Source: Myxococcota bacterium
Lineage (GTDB): Bacteria > Myxococcota_C > UBA6777
Direction: 5' to 3'
Assembly (NCBI GenBank): GCA_023150835.1
Contig: JAKLKB010000019.1
Coordinates: 3,260-67,259, forward strand
DNA length: 64,000 nt
Below the pieces are notes generated by a model that was given only the letters and a program-made list of their open reading frames with translations, was not told the DNA's origin and did not search any database. Both the position numbers and the translations under genes were made by a program. Positions 25,085 through 32,946 of this stretch are shown in pieces (position 1 is the stretch's first letter; each line of letters starts with the position of its first letter).

Positions 25085-25638
25085 TCAACGATGTTGTGAA
25101 CGAACTGAAAAACAAATGCAAAAGCTCGCTGGATGTGTTTAGCAAAGAACTCAGCCGGATTCGAACAGGTCGTGCGACGCCGACGCTGCTGGATGGGATC
25201 CGCGTGAGCTATTACGGGACGCTGACACCGCTCAACCAAGTGGCAAACATCGCGGTGGCGGAAGCGCGTTTGATCACGGTGTCTCCGTGGGAAAAAAGCC
25301 TGCTTGGAGATATCGAGAAGGCGATCCAAGCGTCGGATCTGGGCCTGACGCCAAGCAACGACGGGAAGATTATTCGGGTGCCGATCCCAGCGTTGACAGG
25401 AGAGCGGCGAAAAGATCTGGTGAAGCAGGTGAAGAAACTGGCCGAAGAATACAAAGTGACCGTGCGCGGCCATCGGCGGGACTGCAACGACGAGTTGAAG
25501 CTGTACAAAGACGAGAAGACGATCTCGGAAGATGAGTACCATCGGGGCCTCAAGCGTGTGCAAGATGAAACAGATGTGTTCATCAAAAAAGTGGACGATG
25601 TGGGCGCTGAAAAAGAAAAAGAGATCATGGATTTCTGA
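25081..25638 (+). CDS. frr: ribosome recycling factor
   Basis: 185 residues, the family's usual size. The ATG overlaps the pyrH stop, giving translational coupling. ELSRIRTGRATPTLLDGIRV near the N terminus and IRVPIPALTGERRKDLVKQ are diagnostic. It splits post-termination ribosomes together with EF-G. Confidence 0.98.
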   Translation: MINDVVNELKNKCKSSLDVFSKELSRIRTGRATPTLLDGIRVSYYGTLTPLNQVANIAVAEARLITVSPWEKSLLGDIEKAIQASDLGLTPSNDGKIIRVPIPALTGERRKDLVKQVKKLAEEYKVTVRGHRRDCNDELKLYKDEKTISEDEYHRGLKRVQDETDVFIKKVDDVGAEKEKEIMDF

Positions 25639-25786
25639 ACGGTGAGAGGGTGCGCGGAGGGTGCAGACAGGGGAGGGTGGGTACGGTGAGGGGGACGCAG
25701 CAAGGTTGTGTTGAGCGGGCTGTTTCGGTTATGATCGTGCGCGGCATGTCTGTGGAGGACGCTGATCTGGAGATGGAGGCGTGGCG

Positions 25787-26656
25787 ATGTCATCTGGCCT
25801 TGGAGCGCGAGTGTTGACCGCGTTGGTGTTGGTGCCGTTTGTGATAGCTTTGTTGGGATGGGGACCGTGGTGGGGATTTCCTGCGCTGGTGGTGGTGGGG
25901 GTTGCGTTGTCGACGCAAGAACTCTTGAACATCCTGTTGGTGGAGGAAACGCGGAAACTACGATGGTTTGGGGTGTTTTGTGCGGTTGGGGTGGTGGTGG
26001 GATGCTTGGGTTTATGGTCGCCGCCTGCGCGTTATGGGTTTCCGTGGATGCCGGCGGGGCTGGTGGTGGTGGTGTTGTTGATCCAGTTGGCGACCGCGTG
26101 GTTTTTGTTTTCGAGGGGTGGTGCAGCAAATCAAGCGGTGGTTCCGAGCTATTTGGCGTTGTTTTGTTTTGGAGTGTTGTACACAAGCCTTTTGGGTTCG
26201 CATATCGCGCTGCTGTCTTATTTGCCTGAGGGGAGGGCGATCTCGACCAACGCGTGGGTGTTTTTGTTGATGACGACGACGTTTTTGGGGGACACGATGG
26301 CGTATTTTTTTGGTCGAAGCATCGGGGGTCCAAAGGTGTTTGTGGCGGTGTCACCGAATAAGACGTGGGCGGGAGTGTTTGGATGTGCGGTGGGCGGGGT
26401 GGTGGGGGCATTTGCGATCTCGTGGGTGTTGTTGCCGCAGTTGCGGTGGTGGGATTGTGTGGTGATCGGTGTGTGTACATCGATACTCGGGCAGATCGGA
26501 GATTTTAGTGAGTCGCTGATGAAGCGTGCGCACAAGGTCAAGGACTCAGGTTCTCTGTTGCCGGGTCATGGGGGATTGTTGGATCGAATCGATGCGTTGC
26601 TGTTTAATGGGCCATTCATCTTTTACTACGCAACGTGGGTGATCTTGGCGCGCTGA
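25787..26656 (+). CDS. cdsA: phosphatidate cytidylyltransferase
   Basis: 289 residues. ATG at 25787 lies seven bases after GGAGG; the GTG two codons earlier is possible but too near. About eight membrane segments and the CdsA signature KDSGSLLPGHGGLLDRID near the C terminus. It makes CDP-diacylglycerol for phospholipid synthesis. In most bacteria uppS lies between frr and cdsA and dxr between cdsA and rseP; both are missing here, with 148 bases between frr and cdsA. Confidence 0.95.
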   Translation: MSSGLGARVLTALVLVPFVIALLGWGPWWGFPALVVVGVALSTQELLNILLVEETRKLRWFGVFCAVGVVVGCLGLWSPPARYGFPWMPAGLVVVVLLIQLATAWFLFSRGGAANQAVVPSYLALFCFGVLYTSLLGSHIALLSYLPEGRAISTNAWVFLLMTTTFLGDTMAYFFGRSIGGPKVFVAVSPNKTWAGVFGCAVGGVVGAFAISWVLLPQLRWWDCVVIGVCTSILGQIGDFSESLMKRAHKVKDSGSLLPGHGGLLDRIDALLFNGPFIFYYATWVILAR

Positions 26657-26708
26657 GACGGAAGAAGTCAGTCGTCCACCCCGCAAGGTCTTGGCGTTAG
26701 AGGCGGAT

Positions 26709-28367
26709 ATGTCGGTACTGTTGAGTCTTTTTGGTTTTGTGTTGATGCTGGGTGTGCTGATCTTTGTTCACGAGTTGGGGCATTTTTTGGCGGCCAAGTG
26801 GTTTGGCGTGCGGGTGGAAGTGTTTTCGTTGGGGTTTGGGGCGCATCTGTTGCGGTTTCGTTGGGGCGAAACGCTGTACCAAGTGTGTTGGTTGCCGCTT
26901 GGGGGTTATGTGCGGATGTTTGGGGAACATGAGCCGATGAAAGGCCCGAAAGAGATCATCGCCCGTTCGTTTTCAAACAAGCCGTTGTATCAGCGGGCTT
27001 TGATCGTGTTGGCGGGTCCGTTTGCGAACCTTGTGGTGTTGCCGTTGGCGGCGTTTGGTGTGCTGTACGGGGTTCAAAAGAACGAGATGGCGACGGTGAT
27101 CGGTACGGTGGTTCCGGGGAGTCCAGCAGAGAGAGCAGGTCTGCGTGCGGGGGATCGGATCGTGGGTGTGGATGGACAGACGACGCGGTATTTTCGGCAT
27201 CTGTTGAGTACGATCGGCCAATCTCCCGAACGCAAGGTGCGTTTGGAGATCGAACGGGAAGGAAAAAAGGTGGGGGTGGCCTTGACCCCGCAAAGGCACG
27301 TATACCGCGACGCGTTGGGGATCGAAAAAGTACGCGGACTGATCGGGATCACGGCGGATTATCGGTTGCCAGAGGTGGGGATCGCAGATCCAGAATCCTC
27401 GGCATATCGGGCAGGGCTGCGCACAGGCGATTTGATCGTCGAGGTGAACGGAGTGTCCGTCAAACGCTGGGATGATCTGGTGCGCGAAGTGCGAAAGACC
27501 CCGTTGGGGCCGCATCGCTACGCTTACAAGCGACCCCTTCGCTACGAAGGGATCGAGGTGCGCTTTCAAGGTTATCTGCCGATCCGCGAAGTGGTGGTGT
27601 TGCCGAGGGTTCGGAAGCTGCAAGGAAAGAGTGTGGTTGAAGACGGCATCCACTCGTCCGAACTGTTTTTGCGGGATGTGTTGGCGGGTTCTCCGTTGGC
27701 GGCTGCGGGATTAAAAGCGGGAGATCGGTTGATCGCGATCGCAGGCAAGACGCTGAAAGTGCAGTCGGATCTTGCGATGCTGCCGCGCCCCAAAGAATCG
27801 GGGCAAGACGAAGTGGTGTTTGAACGCGCAGGACAGATCGTGCGGCGAAAGTTTACGCTGTTTGCGATGACATGGACCGATCCGCTCAAACAAAAGCACA
27901 AACGGATGATCCTTGGGCATCTGCTCCATCAGCCGTATGCAGCGGGCGAAGAGATCGCGATCGATTCTCGTTGGCGCTACGCAGTAAGTCGTGCGTGGGA
28001 GGACACATGGGAAGTTGCAGGTTTGTTGGTGGGGGTGTTACAAAAGATGTTTGCCCGCGAGATATCGACCGATACGATCGGTGGCCCGATCTTGATCTTT
28101 CAAATCGCCCAAGATGCCGTCAAAAGCGGATGGGAAGTGTTTTTGCGGCACATGGCGCTGATCAGCATCAATCTCGGTGTGTTGAATCTTTTGCCGATCC
28201 CGATCTTGGATGGCGGTCACTTGTTCTTTTTCGGTATCGAAGCCATCATCCGTCGTCCTATCCCCGCACGGATCAGAGAGTTTGCGCTGCTTGTCGGGTT
28301 GGTTCTGTTGATGCTCTTGATGTTTTTGGGCTTTCGCAACGATATCTTGCGCACGTTTTTTTCATGA
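26709..28367 (+). CDS. rseP: RseP-type site-2 protease with three PDZ domains
   Basis: 552 residues from the ATG at 26709; a TTG six codons earlier is a weaker start. HELGH (residues 21-25) in the first transmembrane helix and LDGGH (about 500-504) in a later one are the zinc site of S2P proteases. Between them are three PDZ-like domains, at about 130-200, 220-270 and 318-375, each with the GSPAxxAGLxxGDRI-type core. RseP family members usually have one or two. It should cleave transmembrane anti-sigma factors or remnant signal peptides in the inner membrane. Confidence 0.95.
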   Translation: MSVLLSLFGFVLMLGVLIFVHELGHFLAAKWFGVRVEVFSLGFGAHLLRFRWGETLYQVCWLPLGGYVRMFGEHEPMKGPKEIIARSFSNKPLYQRALIVLAGPFANLVVLPLAAFGVLYGVQKNEMATVIGTVVPGSPAERAGLRAGDRIVGVDGQTTRYFRHLLSTIGQSPERKVRLEIEREGKKVGVALTPQRHVYRDALGIEKVRGLIGITADYRLPEVGIADPESSAYRAGLRTGDLIVEVNGVSVKRWDDLVREVRKTPLGPHRYAYKRPLRYEGIEVRFQGYLPIREVVVLPRVRKLQGKSVVEDGIHSSELFLRDVLAGSPLAAAGLKAGDRLIAIAGKTLKVQSDLAMLPRPKESGQDEVVFERAGQIVRRKFTLFAMTWTDPLKQKHKRMILGHLLHQPYAAGEEIAIDSRWRYAVSRAWEDTWEVAGLLVGVLQKMFAREISTDTIGGPILIFQIAQDAVKSGWEVFLRHMALISINLGVLNLLPIPILDGGHLFFFGIEAIIRRPIPARIREFALLVGLVLLMLLMFLGFRNDILRTFFS

Positions 28368-28384
28368 TAGGAAAAACGCGGTTG

Positions 28385-28513
28385 GGTTTGTGGGGTGCTA
28401 CCCCATACGCGCAAGGGACCGGTGGCCCCTTGACCCCGTATCGGCGAGACGAACAGGGCTTTTCAGACCAACGGCTCTGTCGCTTGAAGTGGCGCGAACA
28501 CGGGGGGAGGAAA
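28385..28513 (+). repeat. dispersed repeat family 2, copy 1
   Basis: Starts with the small hairpin TGGGGTgctACCCCA, then CCCCTTGACCCCGTATCGGC, and ends with CTCTGTCGCTTGAAGTGGCG and CGAACACGG. The order and much of the sequence recur at 60402-60520, and in reverse at about 29765-29925. The hairpin lies just after rseP and might end its transcript. It occupies most of the 380-base gap between rseP and tsaB; the rest holds nothing I recognise. Confidence 0.7.
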
Positions 28514-28747
28514 GCCGCGTAGATGCGGAGAGAGTTTCTCAAACGGTTGAGACTGTCCAACCAAGACTCCAGTTGCATATCTATCCCCCGCTCGGACGGA
28601 GCATCAACGGAGAGCGAATTACCCCTCGTCGATCAGAAATGATCAACGTGAAAGGAACAGTGGGAAGATGTAGATAGGGTGGTTTTGAAGACCGCGTAGG
28701 TGCGGTGGGAGAAGGAAGATGCGGGCAGAGCAGACAAGGAGCGGAGA

Positions 28748-29686
28748 TTGTTGGAGAACAGCACACCGTTAGCGCGAGAGGGGCTTGCGGAGAAAAGCCT
28801 GAAACGACCGAAGCGTTGGTTGGCGTTGGATACCTCGACGCCGGATGTGGTCATGGCTTTGGTCGAAAACGAACAAGTGATGTTCGAGCAGGTGTTTTGG
28901 TCGGGTACGGGGCATAGCGAGCAGATATTGGGACAGATCGATGCGGCTTTGTCGTTGGTGTCGTGGCGTGTCGAGGATCTCGAAGCGATGGTGGTGGGGC
29001 AAGGCCCGGGTTCTTTTACAGGGTTGCGCGTTGGTGTGGCGACGGCGCAAGGACTGTCGTGGGCGTTAGGGATTCCGTTGTTTGGGGTGTCTTCGTTGGA
29101 TGCGTGGGCGTGGAGCGCTCCGATGGCGGCGACGTCGTGGGTTGTTGCGTGTGTGGATGCGCGAAAAGATCAGGTGTACGCAGGCTTTTATCGGATCGAG
29201 GAAGGCGAGATCGAGATCGGGCATTCTGAGCCTTCGGAGGGACGGGGGATGGTGAACAGCCCAGAAGCCACAGATCCCAAGCGGTGCGTTGCGGTGAGTG
29301 CGCGGTGCGTTGCGGTGTCTTCGCCGCTGTTGGTCTCGCCGTGGCGTCTGCACGAAGCGATCAAGCAGATGCCATCGGCTTTGTTGGTGGGTACGGGTGT
29401 GTCTGTGATGAGTCGAGTGTGGCGAGAACAAGGCGCGGTGAGTGCGCGTTGTTCTGCTGTGCCGGTCAAGTTGCGCGGGAGTGCTTTGGTGGCTTTGGCG
29501 CAGCAAGACCAAGCAAAAGGCCGATTATCCGAGGCTTCGTGGTCTGTTTTGCCCGTGTATGTGCGCGCCGCCGATGCAGAGCTTCAAGTCACAAGGCAAG
29601 AGGATGAAGTGTGGTTTGCTGAAGAGGTTGGTTTTTTGCGCGAGGTGTTGTTTCCCTCGGTATCTTCGGCATCTTCGGCAAGATGA
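28748..29686 (+). CDS. tsaB: tRNA threonylcarbamoyladenosine biosynthesis protein TsaB
   Basis: 312 residues from a TTG at 28748, six bases after AAGGAG; TTG at 28751 and a GTG at 28700 are alternatives. RWLALDTSTPDVVMAL, HSEQILGQID and GQGPGSFTGLRVGVATAQGL are TsaB signatures of the ASKHA fold. It partners TsaD in forming t6A37 in tRNA. It is longer than E. coli TsaB (231 residues) owing to an insertion around residues 170-205 with a repeated RCVAVS, and an extended C terminus. Confidence 0.92.
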   Translation: MLENSTPLAREGLAEKSLKRPKRWLALDTSTPDVVMALVENEQVMFEQVFWSGTGHSEQILGQIDAALSLVSWRVEDLEAMVVGQGPGSFTGLRVGVATAQGLSWALGIPLFGVSSLDAWAWSAPMAATSWVVACVDARKDQVYAGFYRIEEGEIEIGHSEPSEGRGMVNSPEATDPKRCVAVSARCVAVSSPLLVSPWRLHEAIKQMPSALLVGTGVSVMSRVWREQGAVSARCSAVPVKLRGSALVALAQQDQAKGRLSEASWSVLPVYVRAADAELQVTRQEDEVWFAEEVGFLREVLFPSVSSASSAR

Positions 29687-29764
29687 GGGCATCATCGGGT
29701 GAAAAAAATCGAGAGGAAAGCGAATCGTTTTGGTCTAGGCAGTCATCCAAAGCGCGACTTTCCG

Positions 29765-29925
29765 TGTGTGCGAAATAGGTGTTTTGAGAGGACGGCTGGG
29801 GTGGGCAAAAACCCCCGTGTTCGCGGCATTTCAAACAACACGGCTGGTTGCTTGAAAAACAACGGAACTCCCCGTCAATGTGGGGCCAAGGGGACAATGT
29901 TCCCTTGAGGGGTGTGGGGCAAAGC
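29765..29925 (-). repeat. dispersed repeat family 2, copy 2 (inverted)
   Basis: Read on the minus strand this contains CCCCTTGGCCCCACATTGAC and GCCGTGTTGTTTGAAATGCC followed by CGCGAACACGGGGG, the same order as copy 1. Similarity is partial and the limits are approximate. It fills the gap between tsaB and the Nudix gene. Confidence 0.55.
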
Positions 29926-29981
29926 CCCAAAAAACACAGCCCACAGTGAAATTTCTATCGTCGAAAAGAAAGGATGCGTCG

Positions 29982-30458
29982 ATGGCAAATCATCCGCGTA
30001 ACCCCTATCTGGCGGTCGATGTGATCGTCGAGATCGGTTCCCAGATCGTGTTGATTGAGCGAAAGAACCCGCCGCATGGTTGGGCGATCCCGGGTGGATT
30101 TGTTGATTATGGCGAGCCTGTCGAAGCCGCAGCAGTGCGTGAGATCAAAGAAGAGACCGGTTTGGAAGTGGTCTTGGATACGATGCTGTATGTGTATTCG
30201 GACCCCCAACGCGATCCGCGCCAACATGTCACTTCTGTGGTGTTTATCGGCCAAGCACAAGGTGTCCCCAAAGCTGCGGATGATGCGAAGAATGCTCGGT
30301 TGTTTTCTCCCGTCACACCGCCTTCTCCGCTCAGTTTCGATCATGCGCAGATCTTGCGCGACTATATGGCCTATCGTCAAAGCGGCAAGCCGCCCTCTCC
30401 CCGCCGTCGGTTGGCCGATTATGTCGAACGCATCGAAGAAACCAAAAAAAGTGAGTGA
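29982..30458 (+). CDS. Nudix hydrolase
   Basis: 158 residues, ATG with AAAGGA upstream. The complete Nudix box runs from Gly38 ([14 protein letters not shown], then [10 protein letters not shown] to residue 61) with the metal-binding REIKEE core. [31 protein letters not shown] is typical of ADP-ribose pyrophosphatase-like or 8-oxo-dGTPase-like members; substrate is not determinable by eye. It converges on the lipoprotein gene at 30469 with only ten bases between the stops. Confidence 0.93.
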   Translation: MANHPRNPYLAVDVIVEIGSQIVLIERKNPPHGWAIPGGFVDYGEPVEAAAVREIKEETGLEVVLDTMLYVYSDPQRDPRQHVTSVVFIGQAQGVPKAADDAKNARLFSPVTPPSPLSFDHAQILRDYMAYRQSGKPPSPRRRLADYVERIEETKKSE

Positions 30459-30468
30459 ACGAGGGGGA

Positions 30469-31245
30469 TTAAAAGAGTAGGGGTGGCATAAAGCGGGAGC
30501 GTTGGATGCGCAGCGCGATGATGCGCAAGATGCTGTATTCGATGGTGCGGTTGGAGGGGACGGGTTGAGAGGGGGTTTTGGGGTCGAGCGTGTAGAAAGG
30601 GCGTTGAAGTTTGTGAGCGCGGATCGTGGCGTCGATGTGGAGGAGGGTGCGCTGTGTGGATTGGCGCAGGCGGCAGCCTTGCCATGTCTTGGCGAGTGCG
30701 ACGCCTTGCTGCATCGTGGTGGTGAGGGTATCGAGGTGCTGAAAGTAGTGTTGTTGGGCGGTCGCAAAGGCTTGTTCGTTGGGGTAATTGTTGCGCTCTG
30801 GGGGAGGTGGCGGTTTGGGCGGGGAGCCATCCAAGGCCCACGCAGGGAGTCCCTTGAGGTCGATCGGTCCCGTGCTATGGCGTATTTGAAAGCGAAGCGT
30901 CACCAGATGCCCGTACTCTTGCCAGCGAGCCCCGTATCGTTCGAAGGCGACAGGCTTGGTGTGGTAGGTGTGTTGTTGGGCATCTTGTTGTTGGAGAGGG
31001 AAGTTTTGCTGTTTGAGAAAGCCCTCAAGTGCAGCGATGACCGCTTGTTTTGGGACTTCAAAGCAGTAGTGCGCGCTGTAGTAAGAGGCAGGGCGGGGGC
31101 TGCGATAAAAGGCGCTCGGAGTGCTGCACCCGCAAATCGCGCACAATCCGAAGGCAAAAAACAGGCGGTGGAAGGCCGCGCAGGAAGGGCGTTTACGAGG
31201 AAAGATGCAGCCAAAACAGCGGTAGAACGGGCAAGTGGTACGCAT
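30469..31245 (-). CDS. putative lipoprotein, function unknown
   Basis: 258 residues from the ATG at 31245; no strong ribosome site is visible, so the start is uncertain. A hydrophobic stretch LFFAFGLCAICGC ends at Cys40, a plausible lipobox. A mixed alpha/beta region (about 50-150) is followed by a PPPPP linker and a helical C-terminal half. No family recognised. An in-frame extension into the upstream MITE was rejected because its peptide (MAAQAQG...) recurs antisense to another MITE copy. Confidence 0.6.
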   Translation of the reverse strand: MRTTCPFYRCFGCIFPRKRPSCAAFHRLFFAFGLCAICGCSTPSAFYRSPRPASYYSAHYCFEVPKQAVIAALEGFLKQQNFPLQQQDAQQHTYHTKPVAFERYGARWQEYGHLVTLRFQIRHSTGPIDLKGLPAWALDGSPPKPPPPPERNNYPNEQAFATAQQHYFQHLDTLTTTMQQGVALAKTWQGCRLRQSTQRTLLHIDATIRAHKLQRPFYTLDPKTPSQPVPSNRTIEYSILRIIALRIQRSRFMPPLLF

Positions 31246-31339
31246 GGTTTTTGTTGTGCCGATGGGGCTGGGGTTTGGGGTCGAAGATCGGGTTTGGGAA
31301 TCGGAGACTGGGATGCAAGATCGGGGGAGTTTGGGGTTG

Positions 31340-31454
31340 ATACGAGATCCGAGAGATGTGTACGCAAAAGATCGTGCGTAGACGCCCTGTGCTTGGGCAG
31401 CCACACCTGTCTGCCCCTACATTTTTACGATCACGCAACGGGCGGATATCGTAT
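31340..31454 (+). mobile_element. MITE-like palindromic element, copy B
   Basis: Begins ATACGAGATCCG and ends CGGATATCGTAT, nearly exact inverted repeats. Internal GTAGACGCCCTGTGCTTGGG and TCTGCCCCTACATTTTTACG are shared with copies A, D and E. Its right end reaches into the stop codon of the secreted-protein gene at 31454. Confidence 0.9.
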
Positions 31455-32080
31455 TAGGGTTTGAGATGGGTGATGGGGTTTTTGGTGAATTCGACACTCA
31501 CGTCGACACGATTTTCAACGGTGTCACCGCCTTTGTCGATAGGTCCGACGGCGACGAGGGAGGCTTGGCCTTTTTCGGTCGTGACGATGATGGGCTTTTG
31601 AGCGCGGATGTTCTTGTACTTTTTCATGTAAGTGAAGACGCCACAGCCGTATCCTTCGATGACAAAAGAGGCCATTACGCGGTGTCGTCCGGCGGGAACT
31701 TCTTGGTCAAAGACGATCTGGCGGCCTGAGATGGCGGGTTGTTTCTTGATATCGTGGGAGAAGATCGACTTGCCGTTGAGGGATATCTGGACGGTGTTGA
31801 CGCGGAAAGTGCAGCCGATTCGATCTTCGTAGACGATGCGCAAGCGAGGGGCACCAAAGGAAAAATTCTTTTTGAAGATCTTTTCGCTGAGGCGTTCGGA
31901 GCGATTGGAGAGGGCGCGTAGCCGTGCTTCGATGGCGGTGATGCGCGTACTTAGGCTGCTCAGGCGACGCTGTTGGCTACCGCTGAGGCCGTCGTTGTCT
32001 TGTGCGGTTGCAGGAAACGCCGCAAAAAGCAGCAGCAGAGCGCTAAAAAAAGCCAAGCATCGGTGGTTTGGTGTGCGCAT
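31454..32080 (-). CDS. secreted protein with coiled coil, function unknown
   Basis: 208 residues, ATG eight bases after AAGGAG. A clear signal peptide ends FPATAQ at about residue 27. A short coiled coil (SLSTRITAIEARLRALSNRSERL) at about 40-62 is followed by a beta-rich domain with two conserved-looking cysteines (RIGCTFRVN, GYGCGVFTY). Probably periplasmic. No family recognised with confidence. The stop codon TAA overlaps the terminal base of MITE copy B, so insertion may have replaced the original 3' end. Confidence 0.75.
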   Translation of the reverse strand: MRTPNHRCLAFFSALLLLFAAFPATAQDNDGLSGSQQRRLSSLSTRITAIEARLRALSNRSERLSEKIFKKNFSFGAPRLRIVYEDRIGCTFRVNTVQISLNGKSIFSHDIKKQPAISGRQIVFDQEVPAGRHRVMASFVIEGYGCGVFTYMKKYKNIRAQKPIIVTTEKGQASLVAVGPIDKGGDTVENRVDVSVEFTKNPITHLKP

Positions 32081-32372
32081 CGGTTCTCCTTGTGTTGTTC
32101 GATCCGCGTCTGTGATCTTGACATCAGGGCGTTTTGTGCTTTATACGCTCGAATCTGCATTTTTTGCACGGTCCCAAAGCTTAGCAAGAACAAAGAGGCG
32201 CAAGATGTCGTGCCGTTTATACACGAGAGACAGCCTAGGATTCAAGCGACGTGACACTTCTTTTTTTGGATCGTGCTTTGTTGTGTCGGTTTGGGTGCAA
32301 CGAACCGCGAGGCCGTTTTCGCCTTGGTGGGTATCAAGGCAGAGTATCTTTTCTTTTTTGGAGGCTTTTTCG

Positions 32373-32753
32373 ATGATGCGATGGTTCAAGTTCTCTGTGT
32401 TGCTCCTGTCTGTGTTGTGTGTGGGAGCGCTCCCCGCTGGATGCTCGGTCAACCCGCAAGATTGTGTACCCGTGACGATGTTACCCACCGTTGTTCGGGC
32501 CAAAGTCAACCAGATCGTGACGGTCACCACGACATTCAGCAAGTCCTGTGGCGTGGAGACGACTGCGACCTTTAGTTTTGGGGACAGCAATTCCATTCGT
32601 CCTGCAAGCCAAAAACCCGAGAAGATCGTGGTTCCCGCTGGTCAAGACACCATCAAATTTGATATCCAAGGAGTCGCTGTAGGCGAGACGTTTTTGTTCA
32701 TCACCATGAACAACATCACCCAAAAAGTCCCAGTGTCCGTCACAGCGCAGTAA
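32373..32753 (+). CDS. small lipoprotein, function unknown
   Basis: 126 residues. ATG eight bases after GGAGG; the longer opening to 31836 runs antisense to the upstream gene. Lipobox LPAGC (Cys24). The rest is a single Ig-like beta domain (VNQIVTVTTTFSKSC, TFSFGDSN, FLFITMNNI). Probably an outer-membrane lipoprotein. It is divergent from the secreted protein at 31454. Confidence 0.75.
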   Translation: MMRWFKFSVLLLSVLCVGALPAGCSVNPQDCVPVTMLPTVVRAKVNQIVTVTTTFSKSCGVETTATFSFGDSNSIRPASQKPEKIVVPAGQDTIKFDIQGVAVGETFLFITMNNITQKVPVSVTAQ

Positions 32754-32788
32754 ACGCAAGGGGAATGGGGGGAACATCGCGATACACT

Positions 32789-32872
32789 ACGACAAAACAC
32801 CGAGATAAGGCGACTTACGCTTTGGGCAAGACGACAAAACACCGAGATAAGGCGACTTACGCTTTGGGCAAG
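32789..32872 (+). repeat. perfect 42-bp tandem duplication
   Basis: Positions 32789-32830 (starting ACGACAAAACACCGAGATAA, ending GCTTTGGGCAAG) are repeated exactly at 32831-32872. The pair lies 75-160 bases upstream of the double cyclic-nucleotide-binding protein gene, where promoter or leader sequences are expected. Confidence 0.97.
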
Positions 32873-32946
32873 ACACGCATTGGACGCGTACGGTCAAGGA
32901 CAATCATTGCGGCGGGGCCTCCGCCTTTTTGCAGGATGGAACGGCT

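Noticed and set aside
31246-31404. N-terminal extension of the lipoprotein at 30469 starting in MITE copy B
   Set aside because: The same MAAQAQG peptide arises antisense to MITE copy A, so it reflects the repeat, not the gene.
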